A DNA stretch of 64,000 bases, taken from contig CAVQQP010000017.1 in assembly GCA_963714995.1 (NCBI GenBank), forward strand, positions 186,001-250,000. The letters run 5' to 3'. The position numbers and the translations under genes are program-made. Origin of the DNA: Prado023 sp963714995. Lineage in GTDB: Bacteria > Actinomycetota > Actinomycetes > S36-B12 > CAIYMF01. The notes under the pieces are model-generated. The model was not told the DNA's origin. It searched no databases and was given only the letters and a program-made list of their open reading frames with translations. Of the stretch, positions 27,418-35,872 are shown piece after piece; positions within the stretch are counted from its first letter, which is position 1; the number at the start of each line of letters is the position of its first letter.

Positions 27418-28019
27418 GGACGGGCCTCCGGGTCCGGGGTGGGTTCCAGGCCGAGGCCGGCGAGGATGGCCTCCACCGTCTCGTCGACCGTGAGGTCGTC
27501 GGTGTCCACGATCAGGCGCGCGACCTCGGTGTAGAGCGGGGCGCGGGCGTCCATCAGGGCCTTCATCTGCGCGCGCACGTTGCCCAGGAGCACCGGGCGG
27601 GCGCCGGAGAGACCGGCCCGTTGCGACGCCGCGGCGAGGCCGACGCGCAGCCAGACGACGGGCTGCCCCGCCAGCCCAGCCCGCGTCGATGGGTCGGTGA
27701 CCGCTCCCCCGCCGAGCGCCAGGACGCCGTCGTGCTCGGCCAGCGCGACGGTCACGGCGGACGCCTCGAGGCGGCGGAACTCAGGTTCCCCGGACTCCAC
27801 GAAGATGTCGGCGATCGCGCGCCCGGTCGTCGCCTCCACGTCGGCGTCGGTGTCCCGGAATCCGACGCCGAGGCGCTCGGCGAGGGCATGGCCCACCGTC
27901 GACTTCCCCGCACCGGGCACCCCGACGAGCACGACGACGGGGCGCCTCGCTGGGACCTCCGACGCTGCGGGCTGATCGCTGTGAGCGAGTCCGACCACCT
28001 GGTCGTTGGAATCGCTCAC
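27414..28019 (-). CDS. aroK: Shikimate kinase with palindrome-encoded N-terminus
   Basis: Phosphorylates shikimate with ATP. Walker A is GVPGAGKSTVG (about residues 37-47), followed by the shikimate-binding FRDTDADVE and GGGAVTDPSTR motifs. The GTG at 28019 is the only good start and lies inside a dispersed palindrome (27980-28020), so the first 14 residues (VSDSNDQVVGLAHS) are encoded by that repeat. An in-frame ATG at 28040 would add seven residues. The extra N-terminus is about 30 residues longer than typical AroK. It overlaps aroB by 4 bp and follows aroC. Confidence 0.95.
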   Translation of the reverse strand: MSDSNDQVVGLAHSDQPAASEVPARRPVVVLVGVPGAGKSTVGHALAERLGVGFRDTDADVEATTGRAIADIFVESGEPEFRRLEASAVTVALAEHDGVLALGGGAVTDPSTRAGLAGQPVVWLRVGLAAASQRAGLSGARPVLLGNVRAQMKALMDARAPLYTEVARLIVDTDDLTVDETVEAILAGLGLEPTPDPEARP

Positions 28020-28020
28020 A
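27980..28020. repeat. Dispersed palindromic element, copy 4 (at the aroK start)
   Basis: Outer arms TGTGAGCGA / TCGCTCACA pair perfectly, then one mismatch, TCC/GGA, a 2-nt bulge, and GACCA/TGGTC around a CC loop. The core GATTCC (minus strand) is shared with copies 1 and 3, while the outer arm sequence is unique but still self-complementary. Confidence 0.85.
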
Positions 28021-28043
28021 CCGCTCGAGCGAGGGCGCACTGC

Positions 28044-29228
28044 TCATCGGATCGCCAGCCCCGCCAGGTATCCCTCGACGTTGCGGCGGGTCTCGGTCAC
28101 GCTGTCGCCGCCGAACTTCTCCAGCACGGCATCAGCCACCACGAGCGCCACCATCGCCTCGGCGACCACGCCCGCGGCCGGGACCGCGCACACGTCCGAC
28201 CGCTGGTTGTTGGCGCGGGCCTCCTCGCCGGTGGCGACGTCGACGGTGCGCAGCGCGCGCGGAACGGTCGCGATCGGCTTCATGGCCGCGCGGACGCGCA
28301 GCAGCTCGCCGGTGCTCATGCCGCCCTCGGTCCCGCCTGCGCGGCCCGAGGCCCGCCGAACCTTCCCCGGCCCGTCCGGGAGGATCTCGTCGTGGGCGAG
28401 GGAGCCGCGGGTGCGGGCCAGCTCGAAGCCGTCGCCGACCTCGACGCCCTTGATCGCCTGGATGCCCATGAGGGCGCCGGCGAGGCGGGAGTCGAGGCGA
28501 CGGTCCCAGTGCACGTGCGAGCCGAGGCCCGGCGGGAGGTGATCGACGAGCACCTCGACGATGCCGCCGAGGGTGTCGCCGTCGCGTCGTGCGGCCTCGA
28601 CCTCCTCGGCCATGCGGGCGGCGGTCGCCGGGTCGGCGCAGCGGGCGGGGTCCGCGTCGATCGCGTCGAGGTCGGCGGGGGTCGGCAGGGGCGTCCCCGG
28701 CGGGACGGCGACCGAGCCGATCTCCACGACGTGGCTGATGACGCTCGCGCCCAGGACATCGTGCAGGAACGCCTTGGCGACAGCCCCGAGAGCGACCCGT
28801 GCGGCGGTCTCCCGCGCCGAGGCGCGCTCGAGGATGGGGCGGGACTCGTCGAAGCCGTACTTCTGCATCCCGGCGAGGTCGGCATGCCCGGGGCGCGGGC
28901 GGGTCAGCGGGGCGTTGCGCGCCTGCGCGGCCAGGACGTCCTCGTCCACGGGGTCCGACGACATGACCTCGACCCACTTCGGCCACTCGCTGTTGCCGAC
29001 CTCGATGGCCACCGGGCCGCCCATCGTGCGCCCATGCCGCACGCCGCCGATCACGCGGACCTCGTCGGCCTCGAACTTCATCCGGGCGCCACGACCGACG
29101 CCGAGGCGACGGCGCTGCAGCTCACGGGTGATGTCGGCGGTCGTGATCGCGACATCGGCCGGCATCCCCTCGAGCACGCCGACGAGGGCCTGGCCGTGCG
29201 ACTCGCCGGCGGTCAACCATCGAAGCAT
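28044..29228 (-). CDS. aroC: Chorismate synthase
   Basis: A 394-residue enzyme making chorismate from EPSP, using reduced FMN. Signatures are GESHGQALVGVLEGMPAD, RRRLGVGRGARMKFEAD, RPGHADLAG and RASARETAARVALG, with ANNQRSDVCAVPAAGVVAE near the C-terminus. In many actinobacteria aroC directly follows aroE; here about 19 kb of pilus genes separate them. Stop is 24 bp before the aroK palindrome. Confidence 0.97.
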   Translation of the reverse strand: MLRWLTAGESHGQALVGVLEGMPADVAITTADITRELQRRRLGVGRGARMKFEADEVRVIGGVRHGRTMGGPVAIEVGNSEWPKWVEVMSSDPVDEDVLAAQARNAPLTRPRPGHADLAGMQKYGFDESRPILERASARETAARVALGAVAKAFLHDVLGASVISHVVEIGSVAVPPGTPLPTPADLDAIDADPARCADPATAARMAEEVEAARRDGDTLGGIVEVLVDHLPPGLGSHVHWDRRLDSRLAGALMGIQAIKGVEVGDGFELARTRGSLAHDEILPDGPGKVRRASGRAGGTEGGMSTGELLRVRAAMKPIATVPRALRTVDVATGEEARANNQRSDVCAVPAAGVVAEAMVALVVADAVLEKFGGDSVTETRRNVEGYLAGLAIR

Positions 29229-29442
29229 TGCCCGATTCTGTCACGCCCGCGGATTGCCCACAGGCCGCCGATCCGCGGGACGCCCCCACGTCGAGCGGTC
29301 CCCCAGCCGCCACGCGGTTTGGCAGGATCCGGACAACGCCAGGCGCAGATCGGACATCTGTGTCCGTCTCGCGCCAGTCCGGCGGAGGGCGCCCCGCTCG
29401 CTCGACGTCGCGCGGCGTTCCAGGCCGAGGCGCGCCGATCGT

Positions 29443-29464
29443 AGCCAGCCGTGCGTGGCTGGTT
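29443..29464 (-). terminator. Hairpin at the 3' end of the pilMNOP operon
   Basis: CCAGCC-GTGCGT-GGCTGG (29445-29462), extendable by one more pair, lies directly after the stop of the PilP-like gene. The rest of the 235-bp gap to aroC contains only a short CGGACA/TGTCCG inverted repeat near 29353 and presumably the aroC promoter. Confidence 0.6.
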
Positions 29465-30106
29465 CAGCCGATCGTGACTGAGTCGCCCTCGCAGACGACC
29501 GCGTTCTGGTCGCCGTAGAGGAAGCCTGCGCAGTTGGCGTTGAAGATGTCGTAGAGGCGGTAGGACTTGGCGAACTGCTCGCCCTCGTCGACGGTGTACT
29601 TCTTGCCGTCCAGCTTGAGCTTCACGGAGTTCCCCAGCGGCGAGATCGTCAGGGCGGAGATGGTGCCGCCCGAGGCGCCCGTCGAGGATCCCGCGGACGA
29701 GGTGGAGGCTGCGTCCGGAGCGCTGGCAGCGACGGGCGCGGGTGCGGGAGCGGGCGCCGGCTTGGCCACGAGGGGGGCGAAGGGATCGCGGCTCGTGATC
29801 CGGACCTTGGTCTTCGGTGCGGCGACCTGTTCGGCCGCTGCCTCCTGCTCGGCCTGCGCCGCCTCGTCGGCAGCTGCAGCGCCCTGCGCCGCTCCCGGTC
29901 ACGGGGGCCGAGGCCAGCAGCTCGTCATCAGACCCCGGCTGCATGACGAAGAGCGCCATCCCCCCGAGGACCAGGCCTGCCACGATCGCGAGGGCGACGA
30001 TGACAAAGGTCCTGTTGCGCTTGGGGGCGTCCTGGCCCGAGTCCATGAGGGGCGGCATCGACGACCCGGTGCTCGGGGCGGTCCGCTCGAGGATCTGCTC
30101 GCTCAT
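29464..30106 (-). CDS. PilP-like inner-membrane-anchored pilus assembly protein (frame shifted near 29895)
   Basis: About 213 residues after correction. The N-terminal cytoplasmic part has a Pro-rich region, then one transmembrane helix (FVIVALAIVAGLVLGGMALF), an Ala/Glu coiled linker, the strand RITSRDPFAPLV, an Ala/Pro-rich spacer and a small beta domain (LKLDGKKYTVDEGEQF) with two cysteines (NCAGF, VVCEG). R-DPF-P motifs are typical of PilP/GspC-type homology-region proteins. Removing one G near 29895 restores the frame; length 643 nt is 3n+1. It overlaps pilO (ATGA). Position after pilMNO supports the call, which is tentative as to family. Confidence 0.75.
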
Positions 30107-30846
30107 CAGGACTCACCCTCCGTGGCATCGGTCGCGTCCGAGGCTGCGTCGGTCGAGACGGGGTTGGCGTTGGGAAGCGTGAAGACGTGCGCGGTGATCG
30201 TCGCGGTCTTGTCGTCCTCCGCTGATCCCTCGGCGCAGGACCCCTTGGAGATCGACACGTTCGACACCGCGGCCACCCGCTTCATCGACTCGATCTCCCG
30301 CAGGTAGTTGCGCAACTGGGCGAACGTCCCGCACGCGGTGATGTTCAGGCTCACGGTCTGGACCTGCGGACCGGAGGGCTCAGCAGGAGCGGCGCTGGTC
30401 GACGAGCTGGAGGCGTCGTGCCCTCAGCATCATCAGTGCCCTCGCCGTCCTCCGACTCAGGGTCGTCAACCGGAGCGGCGACCGCAACCGCCGGCTGCTC
30501 CACCGGGACAGGCTGACCGGGCGTGACCGAGGCCACGGTCACGTTCGCGTTGTCAGCCACGGTGGTCAGGTTCCTGATCAGCGTCGGCAGCGCCACCGTC
30601 GGTGGCATCCGCTGCTGGATCTCGGCGAGGATCGCCTCCTGAGCCGGGAGCTCCTCGCTCTGCTTCTTCAGCAGCGAGATCCGCGATTCGAGCTGCTGCG
30701 AGGCGGCCTGCTGGCTGGCCGTCTCCACCTCCAGGGCGGCCGCGGACTCCAGCGTGGGGCTGATCACGGCGAACCACGCGGCCACCAGGAGCGAGCACCG
30801 CGGCAAGGATGCCACCGACCCTCCACATCCGTGGGCTCAGGCTCAT
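30106..30846 (-). CDS. pilO: Type IV pilus assembly protein PilO (two shifts)
   Basis: About 246 residues: a single N-terminal transmembrane helix (LLVAAWFAVISPTLES), a coiled coil (ASQQLESRISLLKKQSEELP) and a ferredoxin-like periplasmic domain (LPTLIRNLTTVADNANVTV; SLNITACGTFAQLRNYLREI). This is the PilO plan. An acidic/Ser linker of about 45 residues splits the periplasmic domain, longer than in proteobacterial PilO. Frames change near 30795 (one extra base) and 30415 (two extra or one missing). It overlaps pilN and the PilP-like gene by ATGA, so it forms the alignment subcomplex with them. Confidence 0.85.
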
Positions 30847-31654
30847 GGCGCGACCTCCTTGGCCGTGTAGCGCTGCGAGAGGGCCTCAGCCGTCACGTTG
30901 CCGGTCGAGCTGAAGGTGACGATCTTCGTCCCCTCCTCGGTGCCGGCGGAGATGCTGCCCACGTAGGGGTCGGCGATCGTCGGCAGCTTGGCCAGGGAGT
31001 CAAGCCAGTTGGCCACCGTGTTGTAGGTGAAGGCCTTGGCGGAGACGTTCATCGTGCCCGAGGCCCGGGACCCCGGCACCCGAGGTGTAGCCCCCTGCGC
31101 TCGAGGCGCCGGCCGACGACGGGGCCGTCGCCTGCGTCGGGGCACCGGGTGGCGGCGAGGTCAGGGCCAGGGTGTCCAGGGAGACACCGCTGGGCATCGT
31201 GAGCGCGAGATCGTTGAGGAAGAAGGACCACCGGACCTCGTTGCCCATGGCCAGCTGCAGCTGCGCCTGCGCGGCGGCGACGGCGGCGAAGACCATGGGA
31301 CGTCGGAGTAGCGGGCCGCCTCTGCCTGCAGCAGCGCACGCTCCGCGGTGGCGGCGTCGAGCGCCTCCTGGGCGGCGGTCTCCTTCTGCGTGGCGATCAG
31401 CCACCCCAGCAGCGCCAGCAGGAGTGCGATCACGACGGCGATGGCAGCGAAGATCTTCGCCCTGCTTGCACCGCGGCTCGCCGGGCGTACGTCGCCGGGA
31501 GCAGGTTGACAGCCGCCAGCACGGTGACGGTGTCCGACGTCGGGACCTCCTCGACGAGGAGGTCGCCGGGCGGGGCATCGACGAACTCGCCGTCCCCGAC
31601 CTCCACCGGATCGTTCGCCTCAGGGTTGCCCCCTCGGCCACGCGACAGCCTCAT
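30843..31654 (-). CDS. pilN: Type IV pilus assembly protein PilN (three shifts)
   Basis: The N-terminal cytoplasmic tail of about 55 residues ends in VNLLPATYARRA, the conserved NLLP motif that docks into PilM. A transmembrane helix follows (VVIALLLALLGWLIATQ), then a coiled coil (EALDAATAERALLQAEAARY) and a periplasmic alpha/beta domain (FLNDLALTMPSGVSLDTLAL; FTYNTVANWLDSLAKLP). The tail is longer and more acidic than usual. Frame jumps lie near 31465, 31305 and 31085. Start ATG at 31654 overlaps the pilM stop. Confidence 0.85.
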
Positions 31655-32710
31655 GACACACCCCCGAGAGCCAGTCCGACGGGCACCGCCGCGATCGGGT
31701 CGACGAAGTTGAGCTGGGCAGGCGAGAGGCCCGTTCCCCCGACCGCGAGGCCGGAGAGCGTCGAGCCGACCTCCACCGGCACGCGCAGGCGGTCGGCGAG
31801 GCGCTCAGGGAACCCGCGCAGCCGCGCGCCACCGCCGGAGAGCACCACGCGGGTCACCGACCCGTTGGTCGAGGTCGCCGAGTAGTAGTCCAGCGATCCC
31901 CGGATCTCCTCGATGAGCTCGAGCGCGGCCCGACTCATCGTGCGGATCGCTGGGGCCAGTGGCCCGGACTCCTCGGCGAGCCCGACCTCGCGCTTGGTCT
32001 GCTCGGCGTCGATCAGCGACAGCCCGAGGTCGTTGACCAGGGCCTGGGTCACCTGGCGTCCGCCGGAGAGCAGGATGCGCACGAACCGCGGGATGCCGTT
32101 CTCGTGGACGATGATGTTGGTGAGGTCCGCACCGATGTCGACGACCGCCTCAGGACGGGCGTTCAGGCCCAGGCCGGGCGTCGTGGCGATCGCCCGGAGG
32201 ACCGCGAACGAGTTCAGGTCGACCACCGTCGGGTTGAGTCCCGCGGCAATGACGGCGTCCACGGAGCGGATGATCATCTCCTCGACGCCGGCGACCAGCA
32301 GGCCGCTCAGCGAGCGGGCACCGTCGCTGGTGCGGATCTCCTCGAGTGGGGCGAAGTCCAGGACGGCCTGGTCGGTGTCGATCGGGACCTGATCGCCGAC
32401 CAGCAGCGGCAGGGCCTTGCGCAGCTCGTCCCCGGTCAGGTACGGGACCTCGACCTGGCGGACGACGACCCGGGGGTTGGCGACGCCCGACCGTCACCTT
32501 CTTGTGGGAGAACTTCACTGCGGCCCACAGCTCCTTGATGGCCGCGGTGACGGCGGCCTGGTCGACGACCTCGCCGTCGCGCAGGGTGCCCTCGGGCAGG
32601 GCGATCTGGCCGAAGTGCACGAGCTCGGGACCGGACGAGCGCAGGGCGAGCTCTGCGGCCCGGACGCTGGACGTCCCGATGTCCAGCCCGATGGCGGTTC
32701 GTCGACCCAC
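31651..32710 (-). CDS. pilM: Type IV pilus assembly ATPase-like protein PilM (frame shifted near 32490)
   Basis: An actin/FtsA-fold cytoplasmic protein of about 352 residues. The N-terminus GLDIGTSSVRAAEL is the phosphate-1 loop. AVVDIGADLTNIIVHENG is the second phosphate loop, and VVLSGGGARLRGF the adenosine motif. PilM couples PilN to the motor. Frames join after removal of a G near 32490 (KKVTVG then VANPRVVVRQ); length 1,060 nt is 3n+1. A sigma-28-like promoter lies 33 nt upstream of its ATG, which makes it the first gene of pilMNO-PilP. Confidence 0.92.
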
Positions 32711-32743
32711 GATGGTGCCTCCTCAGTGTGGCGCTGAGGAGGG

Positions 32744-32771
32744 AATCGGCCGGTCGAAGGGGGTCACTTGA
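32744..32771 (-). promoter_or_regulatory. Predicted pil-type promoter of pilM
   Basis: On the minus strand TCAAGT (32771-32766) is followed after 16 nt by CCGATT (32749-32744), ending 33 nt before the pilM ATG. The same pair precedes pilT, pilA and the GT87 gene. The -35-like box is embedded in the inverted repeat GTCACTTGAACGGGTGAC (32763-32780). Confidence 0.65.
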
Positions 32772-32838
32772 ACGGGTGACACCGCGAGATCGGTGCCAAT
32801 CGCCCGAGTGTCCGACCCGCGAGGCGCGGCGCGCGGAC

Positions 32839-33663
32839 TCAGACGCCGAGCTGGCCGACGTACCAGTCGGCGATCGCCGGCCCGACGAGGATGCCCAGCA
32901 GCGCCCCGGCGAGCATGAACGGGCCGAACGGGATCGCGGACTTCCGCCCGGCGCCGCGGAACAGCATCATCCCCAGCCCGACGAACGCCCCGAGCAGGAA
33001 GGCCAGGAAGCTGCCGACCAGCCACTCCCCCCACCCGAGCCAGGCCAGTGCCATGCCCAGGGGTCCTGCGAGCTTCACGTCACCCATGCCCATGCCTGCC
33101 GGGTAGACGAGGGCGAGGAGCAGGTAGAACGCGAACAGGCCGAGCCCGCCCAGCATCGCCCGACCGAAGTCGCCCCACTGGTCGTACACGACCGCCGGGA
33201 TGAGCAGCAGCCCGGCGACGATCGGGTAGGACGGCAGCGTCATGACATTGGGCAGCCGCTTGGTGTCGAGGTCGATGAAGGCCAGCGCGACGCCCACGGC
33301 CGTCAGGTACAGGTAGGCGGGCAGCTCCCAGGTGAGCCCGATCGTGAGCGTGACGAGCAGGAACAGCGCCCCGGTCAGCAGCTCGACCCCCGGGTACCGG
33401 GCGCTGATGTGCGCCCCGCAGTCGCGGCACCTGCCCCGAAGGATCAACCACGACAGCACCGGGATGTTGTCGAAGCCGCGGATCTCGGCGTCGCACTGCG
33501 GGCAGTGCGACGGCGGCGACACGATGGACTCCCCGCGCGGCACGCGCCAGATCACCACGTTGAGGAACGACCCGATGGCCAGCCCCGCGAGGGTGATGAA
33601 GACGACGGCCACGATCATGGTGTCGGTTCCCACCGCGACTGACTCCTTGAGGCCCAGGCCCAT
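32839..33663 (-). CDS. pilD: Prepilin peptidase (A24 family)
   Basis: A 274-residue polytopic aspartyl protease that cleaves and N-methylates prepilins. The N-terminal domain has GSFLNVVIWRVPRGESIV and the zinc-binding CPQCDAEI / CRDCGAHIS pairs of the methylase part. The catalytic aspartates are in FIDLDTKRLPN and GMGDVKLAGPLG. About eight helices. It is complete and intact, just upstream of pilM and 30 bp after the minor prepilin gene. Confidence 0.96.
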   Translation of the reverse strand: MGLGLKESVAVGTDTMIVAVVFITLAGLAIGSFLNVVIWRVPRGESIVSPPSHCPQCDAEIRGFDNIPVLSWLILRGRCRDCGAHISARYPGVELLTGALFLLVTLTIGLTWELPAYLYLTAVGVALAFIDLDTKRLPNVMTLPSYPIVAGLLLIPAVVYDQWGDFGRAMLGGLGLFAFYLLLALVYPAGMGMGDVKLAGPLGMALAWLGWGEWLVGSFLAFLLGAFVGLGMMLFRGAGRKSAIPFGPFMLAGALLGILVGPAIADWYVGQLGV

Positions 33664-33693
33664 CGCACACCTTGCCAGACAGGCTCGTCGCGC

Positions 33694-34266
33694 TCAATCG
33701 GTCGGCTCAGCATCACAGACTGTCGCTCCATACCCATAGGTGGTGTTTCGACCCGAGATCGCGAGCCTAACCTGATCGGACTGCTGTCCGCGGACGTCGG
33801 ACTTGACCTGCAAGTTCACCTCCAACAGGCGCCCGCCGTACGGGGAGCCGGTTGAGACCACGAACGGCTGAACGTCAACTGGATTCGCCAGTTCCCGGGC
33901 GACGACGCGCCACTCCGTCTTGTCACTCACATCGCTCGAGGACCAGGATCGGGTCAGGAGCTCGCCGGTGGTCCGGTCCAGCCGCCATCTGACACACCTC
34001 TGGGATCCGTTCGCCTGCGTGTAGATCTTCAGCGTGCCGCTCGATGTGTCCGGGTAGAGGACATTTCCGGAGCGGACCTGCCGTTCGATCTGCTGTGATG
34101 CGAGGAACATCTGCCGCACAGCGTCACTGCGTGCAGCGATCAACTGCGAGTTCTGCATCATGTTGACGACGGCAGTCGCAGCGATGCCGCAGATGATCGT
34201 GGACAGTGTCATCGCCACAAGCACCTCGACAAGGCTCATTCCTCGATCATCCCGAGCGACGCGCAT
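33694..34266 (-). CDS. Minor prepilin (PilW/PilJ-like)
   Basis: A 190-residue prepilin: short basic leader RVARDDRG, cleavage before MSLVEVLVAMTLS with Glu at +5, then a hydrophobic helix and a beta-rich C-terminal domain with two cysteines (RCVRW, VCDAEP) that may form the disulphide loop. Minor prepilins of this type prime pilus assembly. It follows the PilX-like gene with one base spacing, so it is co-transcribed. Confidence 0.88.
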   Translation of the reverse strand: MRVARDDRGMSLVEVLVAMTLSTIICGIAATAVVNMMQNSQLIAARSDAVRQMFLASQQIERQVRSGNVLYPDTSSGTLKIYTQANGSQRCVRWRLDRTTGELLTRSWSSSDVSDKTEWRVVARELANPVDVQPFVVSTGSPYGGRLLEVNLQVKSDVRGQQSDQVRLAISGRNTTYGYGATVCDAEPTD

Positions 34267-34267
34267 G

Positions 34268-35869
34268 TCAGCTCACCGGGACTTCACGCTTGTAGACGGT
34301 GTCCACCTGGTAGTTCCACGTGGTGTCCACCAGGCCGGGGACATCCATCGGGTAGTACTGCCCAGCGAAGTTGTTCTTTGTGTCCACCACGTCCGCGTAG
34401 ACCATGCCCGAGGTGGTTCCGTTGTTGGACACCCATGCGTTGCACGGGGTGAACAAGAACAGCTTCACGGATGGCTGCACCAGGGCGTTGTTCTCCAGCG
34501 TGATGGAACCCGGGTAGTAGGTCTTTGGCCCAACGGTGACCGTTGGGCAGTTCGGGTAGGGCGTCCCCGTCACGCGCGGGGAGTCCGATGGCGTCATGAT
34601 CCACATCCGCCGCGTGGCGGTCGTGGTCGACTTGATGGTCAAGTTGTTGACGGCGTTCCATCCATCATCGCTGATGACTGCGACATCCGTGTTCAGCGCG
34701 AGGGTCTCCCCGCTGTTGGCCCCGAAGTTGAGTCCGAAGAGCCCCTTCTTCACGCCCGAGCCAAAGGCGCCGGCGAGCACGCCTGAGCCGTCTCGCCCGT
34801 CCGCCCCGGTGCAGGCGGCGACTTCGATGACGACGGGCGTCGTGCGGGTCTTAGCTGTCAACCCCCCATCCACGGCGGCGTTCGGGATGCCCTTCAGGTA
34901 GTTCTCGGCCGCGCTGCACGTCATGGTCAGGAGGGTGAACCCCTGGCTCTGCCACTTGGCCTTGCTCGCTGCGTCGAAGTTGACAACCGGGAAAGGCCGA
35001 TGCGGTGGGTCCACGATCCCGGTCTGCCCTGCGTTGCGCGTGCCGGCAACGGTCCCGGTGTCCGTGATGGTGCCAGCGGCGAAGACGGATCCGCCAACCA
35101 CTGCATTGTTCCCGAGGCTCACGTCGCCGTTGCTGCCCGGCTCACTCCCACTCGTCTTCACGTCGCCACCGACGCGCGCATTGTTGGAGATCGTGATGTC
35201 CCCCGTGGCCCAGATCGAGCCAAGCACCTGCGCTGTCTGAGCCAGCGTGACATCGCCGTACACCTGCAGGCTTCCGGCGATGACATCGTTGTTCGCCAGC
35301 GAGATCTCACCGTTCGAGTAGATGTCTGCATCGTTGCCGACGTTGCCCTGCTCGGACACGACTTGGGACGGACCGAAGAACTCCTCGGAGAAGATCGCCT
35401 TGTCGAAGTAGGTGCCAGGAACGGCCTCCAGCCGGACGAGCATCTCCAGCCTGTGCGCGACGCCAGATCCGGTCAGGCCCTGGGACTCGATGAAGGCGGC
35501 CAGCGGCTTCACCGACACGCCTGATCCTTCAACACAGTCGATCGAATTGGTGGCCTGCGTATCTGAGAAGTAGTTGATGGTGACGCTGCGGGACGAGGAC
35601 TCCTCGCCGGAGTCATCGTCCGCGGTCCAGCCGCACGGCACATTGAGGCCCACGGACGCCTCGAGTGCGGCGAGAGCAGTATCGATACCCGACTCGGCCG
35701 TCATGGTCGACGTCTGGGTGCGCCCGGAGTATCGGCTGCTCCATTGCGATCCCTGGATCAAGGAGCCCATGAGCACCGTTGCTCCAGCGACCACGATCAT
35801 GAGCATGATCACCCACAGCATCGCAAGGCCCGAGTCATCGCGTGCGCGAGAACCTTTCGCCATCGTCAC
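34268..35869 (-). CDS. PilX-like pilus protein with a bactofilin-like beta-helix
   Basis: A 533-residue protein with an N-terminal helix (LAMLWVIMLMIVVAGATVLM) after a short DDSG leader, the plan of PilX-type minor pilins, which lack Glu+5. Residues of about 165-265 form repeated short strands (DIYSNGEISLANNDV; GDVTLAQTAQVLGSIWATGD; GGDVKTSG; GNNAVVGGS), the pattern of bactofilin / polymer-forming parallel beta-helices. The remaining 270 residues are unlike anything I recognise and have four cysteines. It is the longest protein of its type I know; function in pilus tip or surface display is inferred from context. An in-frame Met at residue 3 is an alternative start. Confidence 0.75.
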   Translation of the reverse strand: MTMAKGSRARDDSGLAMLWVIMLMIVVAGATVLMGSLIQGSQWSSRYSGRTQTSTMTAESGIDTALAALEASVGLNVPCGWTADDDSGEESSSRSVTINYFSDTQATNSIDCVEGSGVSVKPLAAFIESQGLTGSGVAHRLEMLVRLEAVPGTYFDKAIFSEEFFGPSQVVSEQGNVGNDADIYSNGEISLANNDVIAGSLQVYGDVTLAQTAQVLGSIWATGDITISNNARVGGDVKTSGSEPGSNGDVSLGNNAVVGGSVFAAGTITDTGTVAGTRNAGQTGIVDPPHRPFPVVNFDAASKAKWQSQGFTLLTMTCSAAENYLKGIPNAAVDGGLTAKTRTTPVVIEVAACTGADGRDGSGVLAGAFGSGVKKGLFGLNFGANSGETLALNTDVAVISDDGWNAVNNLTIKSTTTATRRMWIMTPSDSPRVTGTPYPNCPTVTVGPKTYYPGSITLENNALVQPSVKLFLFTPCNAWVSNNGTTSGMVYADVVDTKNNFAGQYYPMDVPGLVDTTWNYQVDTVYKREVPVS

Positions 35870-35872
35870 TCC

